A DNA stretch of 64,000 nucleotides. Source: Bisbaumannia sp015645095. Lineage in GTDB: Bacteria > Pseudomonadota > Gammaproteobacteria > Pseudomonadales > Halomonadaceae. Below the pieces are notes generated by a model, which did not search any database, had not been told where the DNA came from, and saw nothing but the letters and a program-made list of their open reading frames with translations. Positions 29,904 to 37,537 of this stretch are shown one piece after another (within the stretch, counting starts at the first letter, position 1; each line of letters begins with the position of its first letter). The stretch is taken from contig CP141893.1 in NCBI GenBank assembly GCA_036871055.1, forward strand, positions 3,534,001 to 3,598,000, read 5' to 3'. Made by a program: the position numbers and the translations under genes.

Positions 29904-30161
29904 GGGGGCGTCTCGCCTGAATCTGCGGTGAACAAGCGCCCGCCCTGCCCCGACAGGGCATCGGAGCCGGGCGGTACGGAAAGGGCATTATTGTAGCGAA
30001 ACGGCCGTCGCGCAGCTATCCCGTCGCGCCGGGCCGCGGCCTATCGAAAATCGTCATGCGCGTATGCGGAATTTCAAATAGACCCGGGGGACCCGGCGAG
30101 GCTATTGATGGTGGGGCGGCGGCGATCCCGCCGCACAAGAACAAATCAAGGAGAGATCATC

Positions 30162-31745
30162 ATGCTTCAGTCGCGCACCCTGCTGGGGTCGCTGGCCCTG
30201 ACCCTGGGCCTGGCCGCCGCCCCCCTCCACGCCGACACCCTGCGCATCGCCATCATGGGCGAGCCCGCCTCCCTGGACCCCCACAAGATCAGCGGTACCT
30301 GGGAGAATGACGTGGTAGGCGACCTCTTCGAGGGGCTGATCACCGAGGCCGCCGACGGTGAACGGATTCCCGGCGTCGCCGAGTCCTGGGAGATCTCCGA
30401 GGACGGCACCGTCTACACCTTCCACCTGCGCGAGTCGGCCCGCTGGTCCGATGGCACCCCGCTCACCGCCGACGACTTCGTCTTCGCCCTGCGGCGCATC
30501 CTGAACCCAGCCACCGCCGCCGACTACGCCTACCTGCTCTACCCGATCCGCCACGCCGAGGCGGTCTACTCGGGCGAGATGGCACCGGAAAGCCTGGGCG
30601 TCGAGGCCCTGGACGACCAGACCCTGCGCATCACCCTGGAGCGGGCCACCCCCTACTTCCTGGACCAGCTCTCCCACTACACCGCCTACCCGGTGCCCCG
30701 GCATGTGGTCGAGGAGCATGGCGACCGCTGGTCCCGGGCCGGCACTCTGGTCTCCAATGGCCCCTTCACCTTGCAGCGCTGGCAATCCCAGACCCGCATC
30801 GAGGCGGTGCGCAACCCCCACTACCACGATGCCGAGAACGTGGCCCTGGACGAGGTGATCTACTTCCCCATCGAGGAGCGCAACACCGCCCTCAACCGCT
30901 TCCGCGCCGGCGAGATCGACGTGGCCCGAGACTTCCCCACCCAGCAATACGACTGGCTCCAGGAGAACCTGCCGGAGGCGACCCACACCGCCCCCTATCT
31001 CGGCATCTACTACTACGCCCTCAACGCCCGGGACGGCCACCCCACCGCCGACCCGCGGGTGCGCGAGGCCCTGAGCCTGGCGGTGCGCCGCGAGGTGATC
31101 ACCGAGCAGATCCTCGGCACCGGCGAGCAGCCCGCCTACCATTTCGTGCCGCCGGGGGCCAACCACCACCAGAGCCTGGCCTCGCCGCTCAACGGCCTGG
31201 ACGAGGAGGCGCGCCTGGCCCGGGCCGGCGAGCTGATGCGGGAGGCCGGCTACGGCCCCGACAACCCCCTGAGCCTCAAGCTGCGCTACAACACCAGCGA
31301 GGATCATCGCACCGTGGCCATCGCCATCGCCGCCATGTGGCGCCCCCTGGGCGTCGAGGTGGAGCTCTTCAACTCCGAGGTGGCGGTGCACTATGCCGAC
31401 CTGCGGCGCGGCGACTTCGACGTGGGCCGGGCCGGCTGGATCGGCGACTACAACGACCCGCAGAACTTCCTGAGCCTGCTGGAGAGCGGCGTGGCCAACA
31501 ACTATGGCGCCTACAGCCAGGCCGACTTCGACGCCCTGATGGCCCAGGCCGCCGAGACCCAGGACCTGACCGCCCGCGCCGCCCTGATGGGCGAGGCGGA
31601 GGCCCTGGCCCTGGGCGACAGTGCCGTGCTGCCCATCTACTACTACGTCTCCCGCAACCTGGTGAACCCGGCCCTCGCGGGCTGGGAGAACAACCTGGAG
31701 GATATCCACCGCTCCCGGTGGGTGAGCTTCGAAGACGGACAATGA
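30162..31745 (+). CDS. oppA: Oligopeptide ABC transporter substrate-binding protein
   Basis: A 527-residue SBP_bac_5 family periplasmic protein. A Sec signal peptide (cleavage after PLHA, residue 23 or so) precedes LRIAIMGEPASLDPHKISGTWEN, the family opening. It has no lipobox. The middle contains ALRRILNPATAADYAYLLYPI and ALSLAVRREVI, typical of OppA/MppA. AAGGAGAG precedes the ATG. It is the first gene of a full importer operon with oppB, oppC and a fused ATPase. Peptide as substrate is inferred; murein tripeptide is an alternative. Confidence 0.9.
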   Translation: MLQSRTLLGSLALTLGLAAAPLHADTLRIAIMGEPASLDPHKISGTWENDVVGDLFEGLITEAADGERIPGVAESWEISEDGTVYTFHLRESARWSDGTPLTADDFVFALRRILNPATAADYAYLLYPIRHAEAVYSGEMAPESLGVEALDDQTLRITLERATPYFLDQLSHYTAYPVPRHVVEEHGDRWSRAGTLVSNGPFTLQRWQSQTRIEAVRNPHYHDAENVALDEVIYFPIEERNTALNRFRAGEIDVARDFPTQQYDWLQENLPEATHTAPYLGIYYYALNARDGHPTADPRVREALSLAVRREVITEQILGTGEQPAYHFVPPGANHHQSLASPLNGLDEEARLARAGELMREAGYGPDNPLSLKLRYNTSEDHRTVAIAIAAMWRPLGVEVELFNSEVAVHYADLRRGDFDVGRAGWIGDYNDPQNFLSLLESGVANNYGAYSQADFDALMAQAAETQDLTARAALMGEAEALALGDSAVLPIYYYVSRNLVNPALAGWENNLEDIHRSRWVSFEDGQ

Positions 31746-31800
31746 CCCCGTCGCTCTCGTCATGGCGGAGGGAAACCACTTCGGAGGCTATCTACCCTTT

Positions 31801-31822
31801 CCGGAGGGTGAGCTTCGAGGAG
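31801..31822 (+). repeat. Echo of the oppA 3' end
   Basis: Positions 31801-31822 match 31715-31736 (the last oppA codons) at 19 of 22 bases. In the same register the echo would read a Val-Ser-Phe-Glu-Glu end followed by TAA, against Val-Ser-Phe-Glu-Asp-Gly-Gln-stop in oppA. It lies in the 183-bp gap before oppB. Confidence 0.55.
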
Positions 31823-31928
31823 TAACGCCAACGCGCCCCGAACCGGGCCATCGCGGCCTTCCGCGACGGCCCCTTCGCCTCCTTCACCCGCATGCCGGCC
31901 CCGGACCCTCCGGGGCCAGGGGGACCTC

Positions 31929-32855
31929 ATGCTCGTCTATACCCTGAAACGGCTCTGCTATGCCGTGCCGACGCTACTGATCGTCATCACCCTTGCCTTC
32001 TTCCTGATGCACCTGGCCCCGGGCGGCCCCTTCGACGGCGAGCGCAGCCTGCCGCCGGAGATCGAGGCCAACCTGATGGCCGCCTATCACCTGGACCAGC
32101 CGGTGTGGAAGCAGTACCTGATCTACCTGGGCAACCTGCTCCAGGGCGATTTCGGCCCCTCCTTCAAGTACAAGGACTTCAGCGTCACCGAACTGATCGC
32201 CCAGGGCTTCCCGGTGAGCCTGGAACTGGGCCTGTGGGCCATCGCCCTGGCCCTGGCCATCGGCCTGCCGCTGGGCGTGATCGCCGCCCTCAAGCGCAAC
32301 TCCGGCCTCGACTACCTGGTGATGGGCACCGCCCTGGCCGGGGTGGCCGTGCCCAACTTCGTGATCGCCCCGCTGCTGGCCCTGGTGTTCGGGGTCTTCC
32401 TGGCCTGGCTGCCGGTGGGCGGCTGGAACGACGGCCACTGGCGCAACATGGTGCTACCGATCGTCGCCCTGTCGATCCAGCAGATCGCCTATATCGCCCG
32501 GCTGATGCGCGCCAGCATGATCGAGGTGCTGGGCAGCCACCATATCCGCACCGCCCGCGCCAAGGGGCTCACCGAGACCGCGGTGATCCTGCGCCACGCC
32601 CTGCGCCCGGCGCTGCTGCCGGTGGTCTCCTACCTGGGGCCGGCCATCGCCGGGATCATCACCGGCTCGGTGGTGATCGAGCAGATCTTCGGCATCCCCG
32701 GCATCGGCCGCTACTTCGTCCAGGCCGCCCTCAACCGGGACTACACCCTGGTGATGGGCACCGTGGTCTTCTACGGCGCCCTGATCGTGCTGCTCAACCT
32801 GGTCGTCGACCTCCTCTACTCCGCCCTGGACCCGCAGATTCGCCATGATGACTGA
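31929..32855 (+). CDS. oppB: Oligopeptide ABC transporter permease OppB
   Basis: A 308-residue inner-membrane permease with about six transmembrane segments. It starts MLVYTLKRLCYAVPTLLIVI, the usual OppB/DppB N-terminal helix, and carries the EAA-type ATPase-contact loop HIRTARAKGLTETAVILRHA near residue 205. It overlaps oppC by 11 bp. The 183-bp gap after oppA contains the echo of the oppA end, but no terminator was seen, so co-transcription is likely. Confidence 0.93.
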   Translation: MLVYTLKRLCYAVPTLLIVITLAFFLMHLAPGGPFDGERSLPPEIEANLMAAYHLDQPVWKQYLIYLGNLLQGDFGPSFKYKDFSVTELIAQGFPVSLELGLWAIALALAIGLPLGVIAALKRNSGLDYLVMGTALAGVAVPNFVIAPLLALVFGVFLAWLPVGGWNDGHWRNMVLPIVALSIQQIAYIARLMRASMIEVLGSHHIRTARAKGLTETAVILRHALRPALLPVVSYLGPAIAGIITGSVVIEQIFGIPGIGRYFVQAALNRDYTLVMGTVVFYGALIVLLNLVVDLLYSALDPQIRHDD

Positions 32856-33738
32856 TACCGCCCTGACCCAAGACCAGGCCCCCGCCGCGGCGGGCGACAG
32901 CCTGGGACGCGAGGCCTGGCGCCGGCTCAAGCAGAACCGCGCCGCCATGGCCAGCCTGATCCTGCTCGTCCTGATCACCCTGGCCTGCGTGGTGGGCCCC
33001 TGGCTCACCCCCTGGGGGCTCGACGAGGTGAACTGGAGCGCCTTCATGGCGCCCCCGGACATCGCCGCCGGCCACTACGCCGGCACCGACGCCAATGGCC
33101 GCGACCTGCTGACCCGCACCCTCTACGGTGGCCAGATCTCGCTCTCGGTGGCCCTGGTGGCGACCCTGGTCTCCCTGGTGATCGGCGTGCTCTACGGCGC
33201 CATCGCCGGCTACCTGGGGGGCCGCGCCGATGCCCTGATGATGCGCTTCGTGGACATCATGTACTCGCTGCCCTTCATGTTCCTGGTGATCCTGCTGATG
33301 GTGGTGTTCGGCCGCAATATCCTGCTGATCTACGCCGCCATCGGTGCCGTGGAGTGGCTGGACATGTCGCGCATCGTGCGCGGCCAGGTGCTGGCCCTGA
33401 AGCGCCGCGAGTTCGTCGAGGCGGCCCACGCCCTGGGCGTACGCGGCTGGACCATCGTCACCCGTCACCTGATCCCCAACACCCTGGGGCCGGTGATCGT
33501 CTACGTCACCCTCACCGTGCCCAAGGTGATCCTGCTGGAGAGCTTCCTCTCCTTCCTGGGCCTGGGCGTCCAGGAGCCGCTGACCAGCTGGGGCGTGCTG
33601 ATCAGCGAGGGCAAGGACCTGATGGAGACCGCCCCCTGGATGCTGCTGGTGCCCTCGGCCTTCCTGGCCCTGACCCTGCTGTGCCTCAACTTCCTCGGCG
33701 ATGGCCTGAGGGATGCCCTGGACCCCAAGACCCGTTGA
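32845..33738 (+). CDS. oppC: Oligopeptide ABC transporter permease OppC
   Basis: A 297-residue second permease. An N-terminal cytoplasmic segment (EAWRRLKQNRAAMASLILLV) leads into the first membrane helix; GTDANGRDLLTRTLYGGQISL is the conserved OppC/DppC signature, and the EAA loop EAAHALGVRGWTIVTRHLIP lies near residue 195. Its start is ATGATG within the oppB end; the second ATG is equally possible. Confidence 0.93.
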   Translation: MMTDTALTQDQAPAAAGDSLGREAWRRLKQNRAAMASLILLVLITLACVVGPWLTPWGLDEVNWSAFMAPPDIAAGHYAGTDANGRDLLTRTLYGGQISLSVALVATLVSLVIGVLYGAIAGYLGGRADALMMRFVDIMYSLPFMFLVILLMVVFGRNILLIYAAIGAVEWLDMSRIVRGQVLALKRREFVEAAHALGVRGWTIVTRHLIPNTLGPVIVYVTLTVPKVILLESFLSFLGLGVQEPLTSWGVLISEGKDLMETAPWMLLVPSAFLALTLLCLNFLGDGLRDALDPKTR

Positions 33739-33749
33739 TGGAGGAAGAG

Positions 33750-35363
33750 ATGACCCGAGCGCTACTCGAGATCGACAACCTGCGGGTCGACTTCGACCTG
33801 CCCCAGGGCCCGGTGGCCGCGGTCAAGGAGGTCAGCCTGGCGATCCATCCCGGCGAGACCCTGGCCCTGGTGGGCGAATCCGGCTCCGGCAAGTCGGTGA
33901 CCTCCACCGCCATCCTCGGCCTGCTCCCCGACCTGGCCCGGCCCCGGGGGCGCATCCTGTGGCGGGGCCGCCAGGGCGAGGAGGAGCTGCTGACGGTGAC
34001 GCCGCGCCGGCTGCGCCATATTCGCGGCAACGAGATCGCCATGATCTTCCAGGAGCCGATGACCTCGCTGAATCCGCTGCAACGCATCGGCCCCCAGATC
34101 CGCGAGGTGCTGCACAAGCACACCGAGCTGCGCGGCGCCGCCGCCAAGGCCCGGGTGCTGGAGCTGCTCGAACAGGTCGGCATCCCCGAGCCCGAGCGCC
34201 GCTACGCCGGCTACCCCCACGAGCTCTCCGGCGGCCAGCGCCAGCGGGTGATGATCGCCATGGCCCTGGCCTGCGAGCCCAGACTGCTGATCGCCGACGA
34301 GCCCACCACCGCCCTGGACGTCACCGTCCAGGCGCAGATCCTCGGCCTGCTCAAGTCACTCCAGGCCCGCTACGGCATGGCGATCCTCTTTATCACCCAC
34401 GACCTGGGGGTGGTGCGCCACCTGGCCGACCGGGTCTGCGTGATGCGCCAGGGGGAGGTGGTGGAACAGGGCGAGACCGCGTCGCTCTTCGCCGAGCCCG
34501 CCCACCCCTACACCCGGCTGCTGATCGAGGCCGAGCCCCGGGGCCGCAAGGCACCGGTGCCCGAGTCGGCGCCGCGGCTGCTGGAAGCCAAGGACCTGCG
34601 GGTGCGCTTCCCCCTCAAGAAGCGTCTGTTCGGCCCCGAGCGCTATTTCGAGGCGGTGCGCGGCATCGACCTGAGCCTGCGTCGGGGCCAGACCCTGGGC
34701 ATCGTCGGCGAATCCGGCTCCGGCAAGTCGACCCTGGGCCGCGCCCTGCTGCGGCTGCTGGAGAGCCGTGGCGAGATCCGCTATGACGCGACCGACCTCA
34801 CCCGCCTCGACCGGGCCGGGATGCGCCCGTTGCGCTCGCGGATGCAGGTGGTCTTCCAGGATCCCTTCGGCTCCTTGTCGCCGCGCCTGACGGTGGGCGA
34901 GATCGTCGGCGAGGGGCTACGGGTCCACCAGCCCCTGCTGAGCCGGGCCGAGCGCGATGCCCGGGTGGTCCAGGCCCTGGAGGAGGTGGCCCTGGACCCA
35001 AACCACCGTCACCGCTACCCCCACGAGTTCTCCGGCGGTCAGCGCCAGCGCATCGCCATCGCCCGGGCCCTGGTGCTCAAGCCGGAGTTCCTGCTCCTCG
35101 ACGAGCCCACCTCGGCCCTGGATCGCTCGGTGCAGGCCCGGGTGATCGAGCTGCTGCGCGACCTGCAGCGCAAGCACGACCTCACCTACCTCTTTATCAG
35201 CCACGACCTGGCGGTGGTGCGGGCCCTGGCCGACGAGGTGGTGGTGATGCGTCACGGCGAGGTGGTGGAACAGGGCGACACCGAGTCGCTGTTCCGCGCC
35301 CCTCGCCAGGCCTATACCCGGGCGCTGATGGCGGCCGCCTTCCTCGACGGCGAAGCCGCCTGA
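33750..35363 (+). CDS. Fused oligopeptide ABC transporter ATPase (OppD-OppF)
   Basis: A 537-residue protein with two complete ABC ATPase domains. Both have Walker A GESGSGKS (near residues 40 and 320), a signature LSGGQRQR or FSGGQRQR, and Walker B LLIADEP or LLLDEP. The first half corresponds to OppD, the second to OppF. Both halves carry the oligopeptide-transporter C-terminal HPYTRLL/QAYTRAL element. The frame is open upstream within oppC; the ATG at 33750 has GGAGGAAG at ideal spacing. Fusions of this kind are known (YejF, GsiA). Confidence 0.93.
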   Translation: MTRALLEIDNLRVDFDLPQGPVAAVKEVSLAIHPGETLALVGESGSGKSVTSTAILGLLPDLARPRGRILWRGRQGEEELLTVTPRRLRHIRGNEIAMIFQEPMTSLNPLQRIGPQIREVLHKHTELRGAAAKARVLELLEQVGIPEPERRYAGYPHELSGGQRQRVMIAMALACEPRLLIADEPTTALDVTVQAQILGLLKSLQARYGMAILFITHDLGVVRHLADRVCVMRQGEVVEQGETASLFAEPAHPYTRLLIEAEPRGRKAPVPESAPRLLEAKDLRVRFPLKKRLFGPERYFEAVRGIDLSLRRGQTLGIVGESGSGKSTLGRALLRLLESRGEIRYDATDLTRLDRAGMRPLRSRMQVVFQDPFGSLSPRLTVGEIVGEGLRVHQPLLSRAERDARVVQALEEVALDPNHRHRYPHEFSGGQRQRIAIARALVLKPEFLLLDEPTSALDRSVQARVIELLRDLQRKHDLTYLFISHDLAVVRALADEVVVMRHGEVVEQGDTESLFRAPRQAYTRALMAAAFLDGEAA

Positions 35364-35373
35364 CCCCCAGACG

Positions 35374-35403
35374 CGCGACACCCGGCCGAGGCCGGGTGTC
35401 GCG
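35374..35403. terminator. Terminator between oppDF and fadL
   Basis: A 14-bp perfect stem (CGCGACACCCGGCC with GGCCGGGTGTCGCG) with a minimal GA loop lies between two convergent genes and probably serves both. Confidence 0.75.
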
Positions 35404-35425
35404 TACTGCACTAACGGCTGCTGAC

Positions 35426-36802
35426 TTAGAAGCGGTAGGTCAGCTGGGCCCCGAAGCCATGGGCCTCGTTCTTGTAGTCGGCGGAGTAGGTCGCTCCGCC
35501 AAGCCCAGCATAAAGGTCATCACGCTCCTGGCTGACCTGGGTGCCCCGCTCGGTCAGGTAGGAGTAGGCGAAGTCCAGGGTCAGGTCATCCGTCGGGCTC
35601 CAGCCGGCCCCCAGGGAGAAGATCCGCCGATCATCGGAGGGAATCCGCACGCTGCGGAACTCGTCATCGGTGGGGGTGCGGTCGATGGTCACCCCGGCGC
35701 GCAGCGCCAGCTGCGGCATCAGCTGGTACTCGCCGCCCAGGGCAAAGGCCCAGGCATTGGAGTAGTTCTGGGTTTCCTGGGTGATCTGCTGCCCCTGGCT
35801 GCCGGTGACCAGGATCTGGTCGAAGCGGCTCCAGCGGGTCCAGGAGGCGCCAAACATCAGCTTCAGGCGATCCGACATCTGCTGGGTCACGGAGAAGTTG
35901 ACGGTCTCCGGGGTGGTCAGGTCGAGGCTGGCACTATCCTGCAGCGGGGCACCGGTATTGGGATCGAGTGCAACGCTCCCATCCGGTGCCGTGGCCCGGA
36001 AATCGCCGGTCAGGGTATAGCTGACCTTGGAGCGATAGGTCAGGCCCAGGGTGGTTTCCGGCACCGGCTGGAAGATCACCCCCAGGTTATAGCCCCAGCC
36101 ATCGTCATCCCCCTCGACCCGGGAATCGACATCCGCGGAGGGGTCGAAGGGCTGGGCGGGATCTCCCGGCACCCGCCGGCGCAGCTCGCCATCGACCCGG
36201 TTATAGGTGATACCGGCCCCCACCGCCCACTGGTCGTTGATGCGGTAGGAGAGGGTCGGCTGGGCGCTGATCACCCGCACTTCGGTATAGTCACCGAAGT
36301 AGCGGCCCTGGAAGGTATCTTCATAATCGGTCTTGGAGCCGAAGGGGGCATAGACGCCGAAGCCGAAGGCCAGGCGCTCGTTCAGCGGCTGGGCATAGAA
36401 GGCGAAGGGCACCAGGGTCCCCGGTACCATATCGCCCTGATTGGTTCCCGGAATATCGCCGACAGGAATTTGTTGGCCGCTAGCATTAGCCGGATCTCCA
36501 GTCATGGCAAAGCCACTATCGAGCATGGCATTGGCCTGCACATTCCGAATCCGGCTATTGACGTTAAGGTATGTACCCCCGGCGGTGACCTGGGCGCGAT
36601 CCAGGAAGGACATGCCCGCCGGGTTGCCGAAGACGATGGTGGCGTCATTGACGTTGGAGCTACGTCCGGCGTGGCCATAGCCCTGGCCGCTGACACTCTG
36701 TTCGTTGATCTGATAACCGCCGGCATGGGCCTGACCGGCAAAGGTGGCGGCGGCGATGGCCACGGCCCAGGAGAGCTTGTTGAGCTTGTTCTGCATGATC
36801 AC
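35426..36802 (-). CDS. fadL: Outer-membrane long-chain fatty acid transporter (FadL family)
   Basis: A 458-residue beta-barrel. Signal peptide ends in AHA near residue 27; the mature start GGYQINEQSVSGQGYGHAG and the NPAGM motif at about residue 60 are FadL/OmpP1/TodX hallmarks. The chain ends AQLTYRF with a terminal aromatic, as outer-membrane proteins do. It imports hydrophobic compounds such as fatty acids or hydrocarbons. The ATG at 36802 or at 36796 may be used. About 280 bp of upstream DNA is noncoding and contains a PsrA-like palindrome. Confidence 0.93.
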   Translation of the reverse strand: MIMQNKLNKLSWAVAIAAATFAGQAHAGGYQINEQSVSGQGYGHAGRSSNVNDATIVFGNPAGMSFLDRAQVTAGGTYLNVNSRIRNVQANAMLDSGFAMTGDPANASGQQIPVGDIPGTNQGDMVPGTLVPFAFYAQPLNERLAFGFGVYAPFGSKTDYEDTFQGRYFGDYTEVRVISAQPTLSYRINDQWAVGAGITYNRVDGELRRRVPGDPAQPFDPSADVDSRVEGDDDGWGYNLGVIFQPVPETTLGLTYRSKVSYTLTGDFRATAPDGSVALDPNTGAPLQDSASLDLTTPETVNFSVTQQMSDRLKLMFGASWTRWSRFDQILVTGSQGQQITQETQNYSNAWAFALGGEYQLMPQLALRAGVTIDRTPTDDEFRSVRIPSDDRRIFSLGAGWSPTDDLTLDFAYSYLTERGTQVSQERDDLYAGLGGATYSADYKNEAHGFGAQLTYRF

Positions 36803-36902
36803 GACATCCTTTTCAGGGGTGAGCTGTGCGTTGTTATAAACCCGCGCCGGCGGGCGATGACGTGCTCCCAGTGTTGGCGCAACCCCAGGGACAGATCAAG
36901 GC

Positions 36903-36916
36903 CAAACGTTCGTTTT
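36903..36916. promoter_or_regulatory. Possible PsrA/fatty-acid regulator operator upstream of fadL
   Basis: CAAACGTTCGTTTT contains the palindrome AAACG-TT-CGTTT-like dyad and fits the reported PsrA pattern (G/C)AAAC-N2-4-GTTT(G/C) except for the last base. It lies about 100 bp upstream of the fadL start. Assignment rests on the motif and on the function of the gene. Confidence 0.4.
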
Positions 36917-37021
36917 AATGCCTTTTTTGCTAATACTTTGGTCGCACGACTGTTTGATTTCTTGAACTTTCAATGAGTTGTCGAATACACCAAGAGCCCT
37001 TGTCGACCCGATATTCGGTGC

Positions 37022-37052
37022 TTGACCTAGGTGTAACACACAGGTCTTACAC
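37022..37052 (+). promoter_or_regulatory. MerR-type promoter and operator of the copper module
   Basis: TTGACC (37022-37027) and TTACAC (37047-37052) are separated by 19 bp, the elongated spacer characteristic of promoters twisted open by MerR-family activators. The spacer is spanned by a dyad, GACCT (37024-37028) and AGGTC (37042-37046), with GTGT-AAC-ACAC inside. It lies 33 bp upstream of the merR-like gene that heads the copA operon. Confidence 0.8.
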
Positions 37053-37084
37053 TCCCTGGTAACCTTCGCCCCGCGAGAGACGCC

Positions 37085-37537
37085 ATGAAAGTCATCGAGC
37101 TGGCCCGAGCCGCCGAGGTCACCGGCGAGACGGTCCGTCACTACACCCGGGAGGGACTGCTGCACCCCTCCCGCGACCCGGACAACGGCTATCAGCGCTA
37201 CGGCACCCGGGACCTGGAGCGGCTGCGCTTTATCCAGCGTGCCCGCACCCTGGGCTTCAGCATCGCCGAGATCCGCGACATCCTCGCCCATGCCGACCAG
37301 GGCGACTCCCCCTGCCCCCTGGTCCGCGACCTGCTGGCCAGCCGGCTGCCGGAGATCCACGCCCGCATCCAGGAACTGCAGGCCCTGGCCGCCCGCATGG
37401 AGCAGGCGCTGGCGGCCTGGGCAGAGATGCCCGACGGCACCCCGGATGGCCATAGCCTGTGTCGCCTGATCGAGAGCTTCCCCGAGTCGCCAAATGACGC
37501 TTCACCCGATCCCCACCCCCGGAAGGAGACGCCATGA
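37085..37537 (+). CDS. MerR-family metal-responsive regulator
   Basis: A 150-residue regulator. The N-terminal winged helix (KVIELARAAEVTGETVRHYTREGLL) and the long dimerisation helix are MerR-type. Cysteines occur in DSPCPLV (near residue 78) and HSLCRLIES (near 126), a spacing closer to ZntR/CadR-like sensors than to the CueR CxxxxxxxC loop. It is the first gene of an operon with copA (ATGA overlap) and sits behind a MerR-type promoter, so autoregulation is expected. Copper is the likely signal because of copA; another thiophilic metal is possible. Confidence 0.88.
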   Translation: MKVIELARAAEVTGETVRHYTREGLLHPSRDPDNGYQRYGTRDLERLRFIQRARTLGFSIAEIRDILAHADQGDSPCPLVRDLLASRLPEIHARIQELQALAARMEQALAAWAEMPDGTPDGHSLCRLIESFPESPNDASPDPHPRKETP

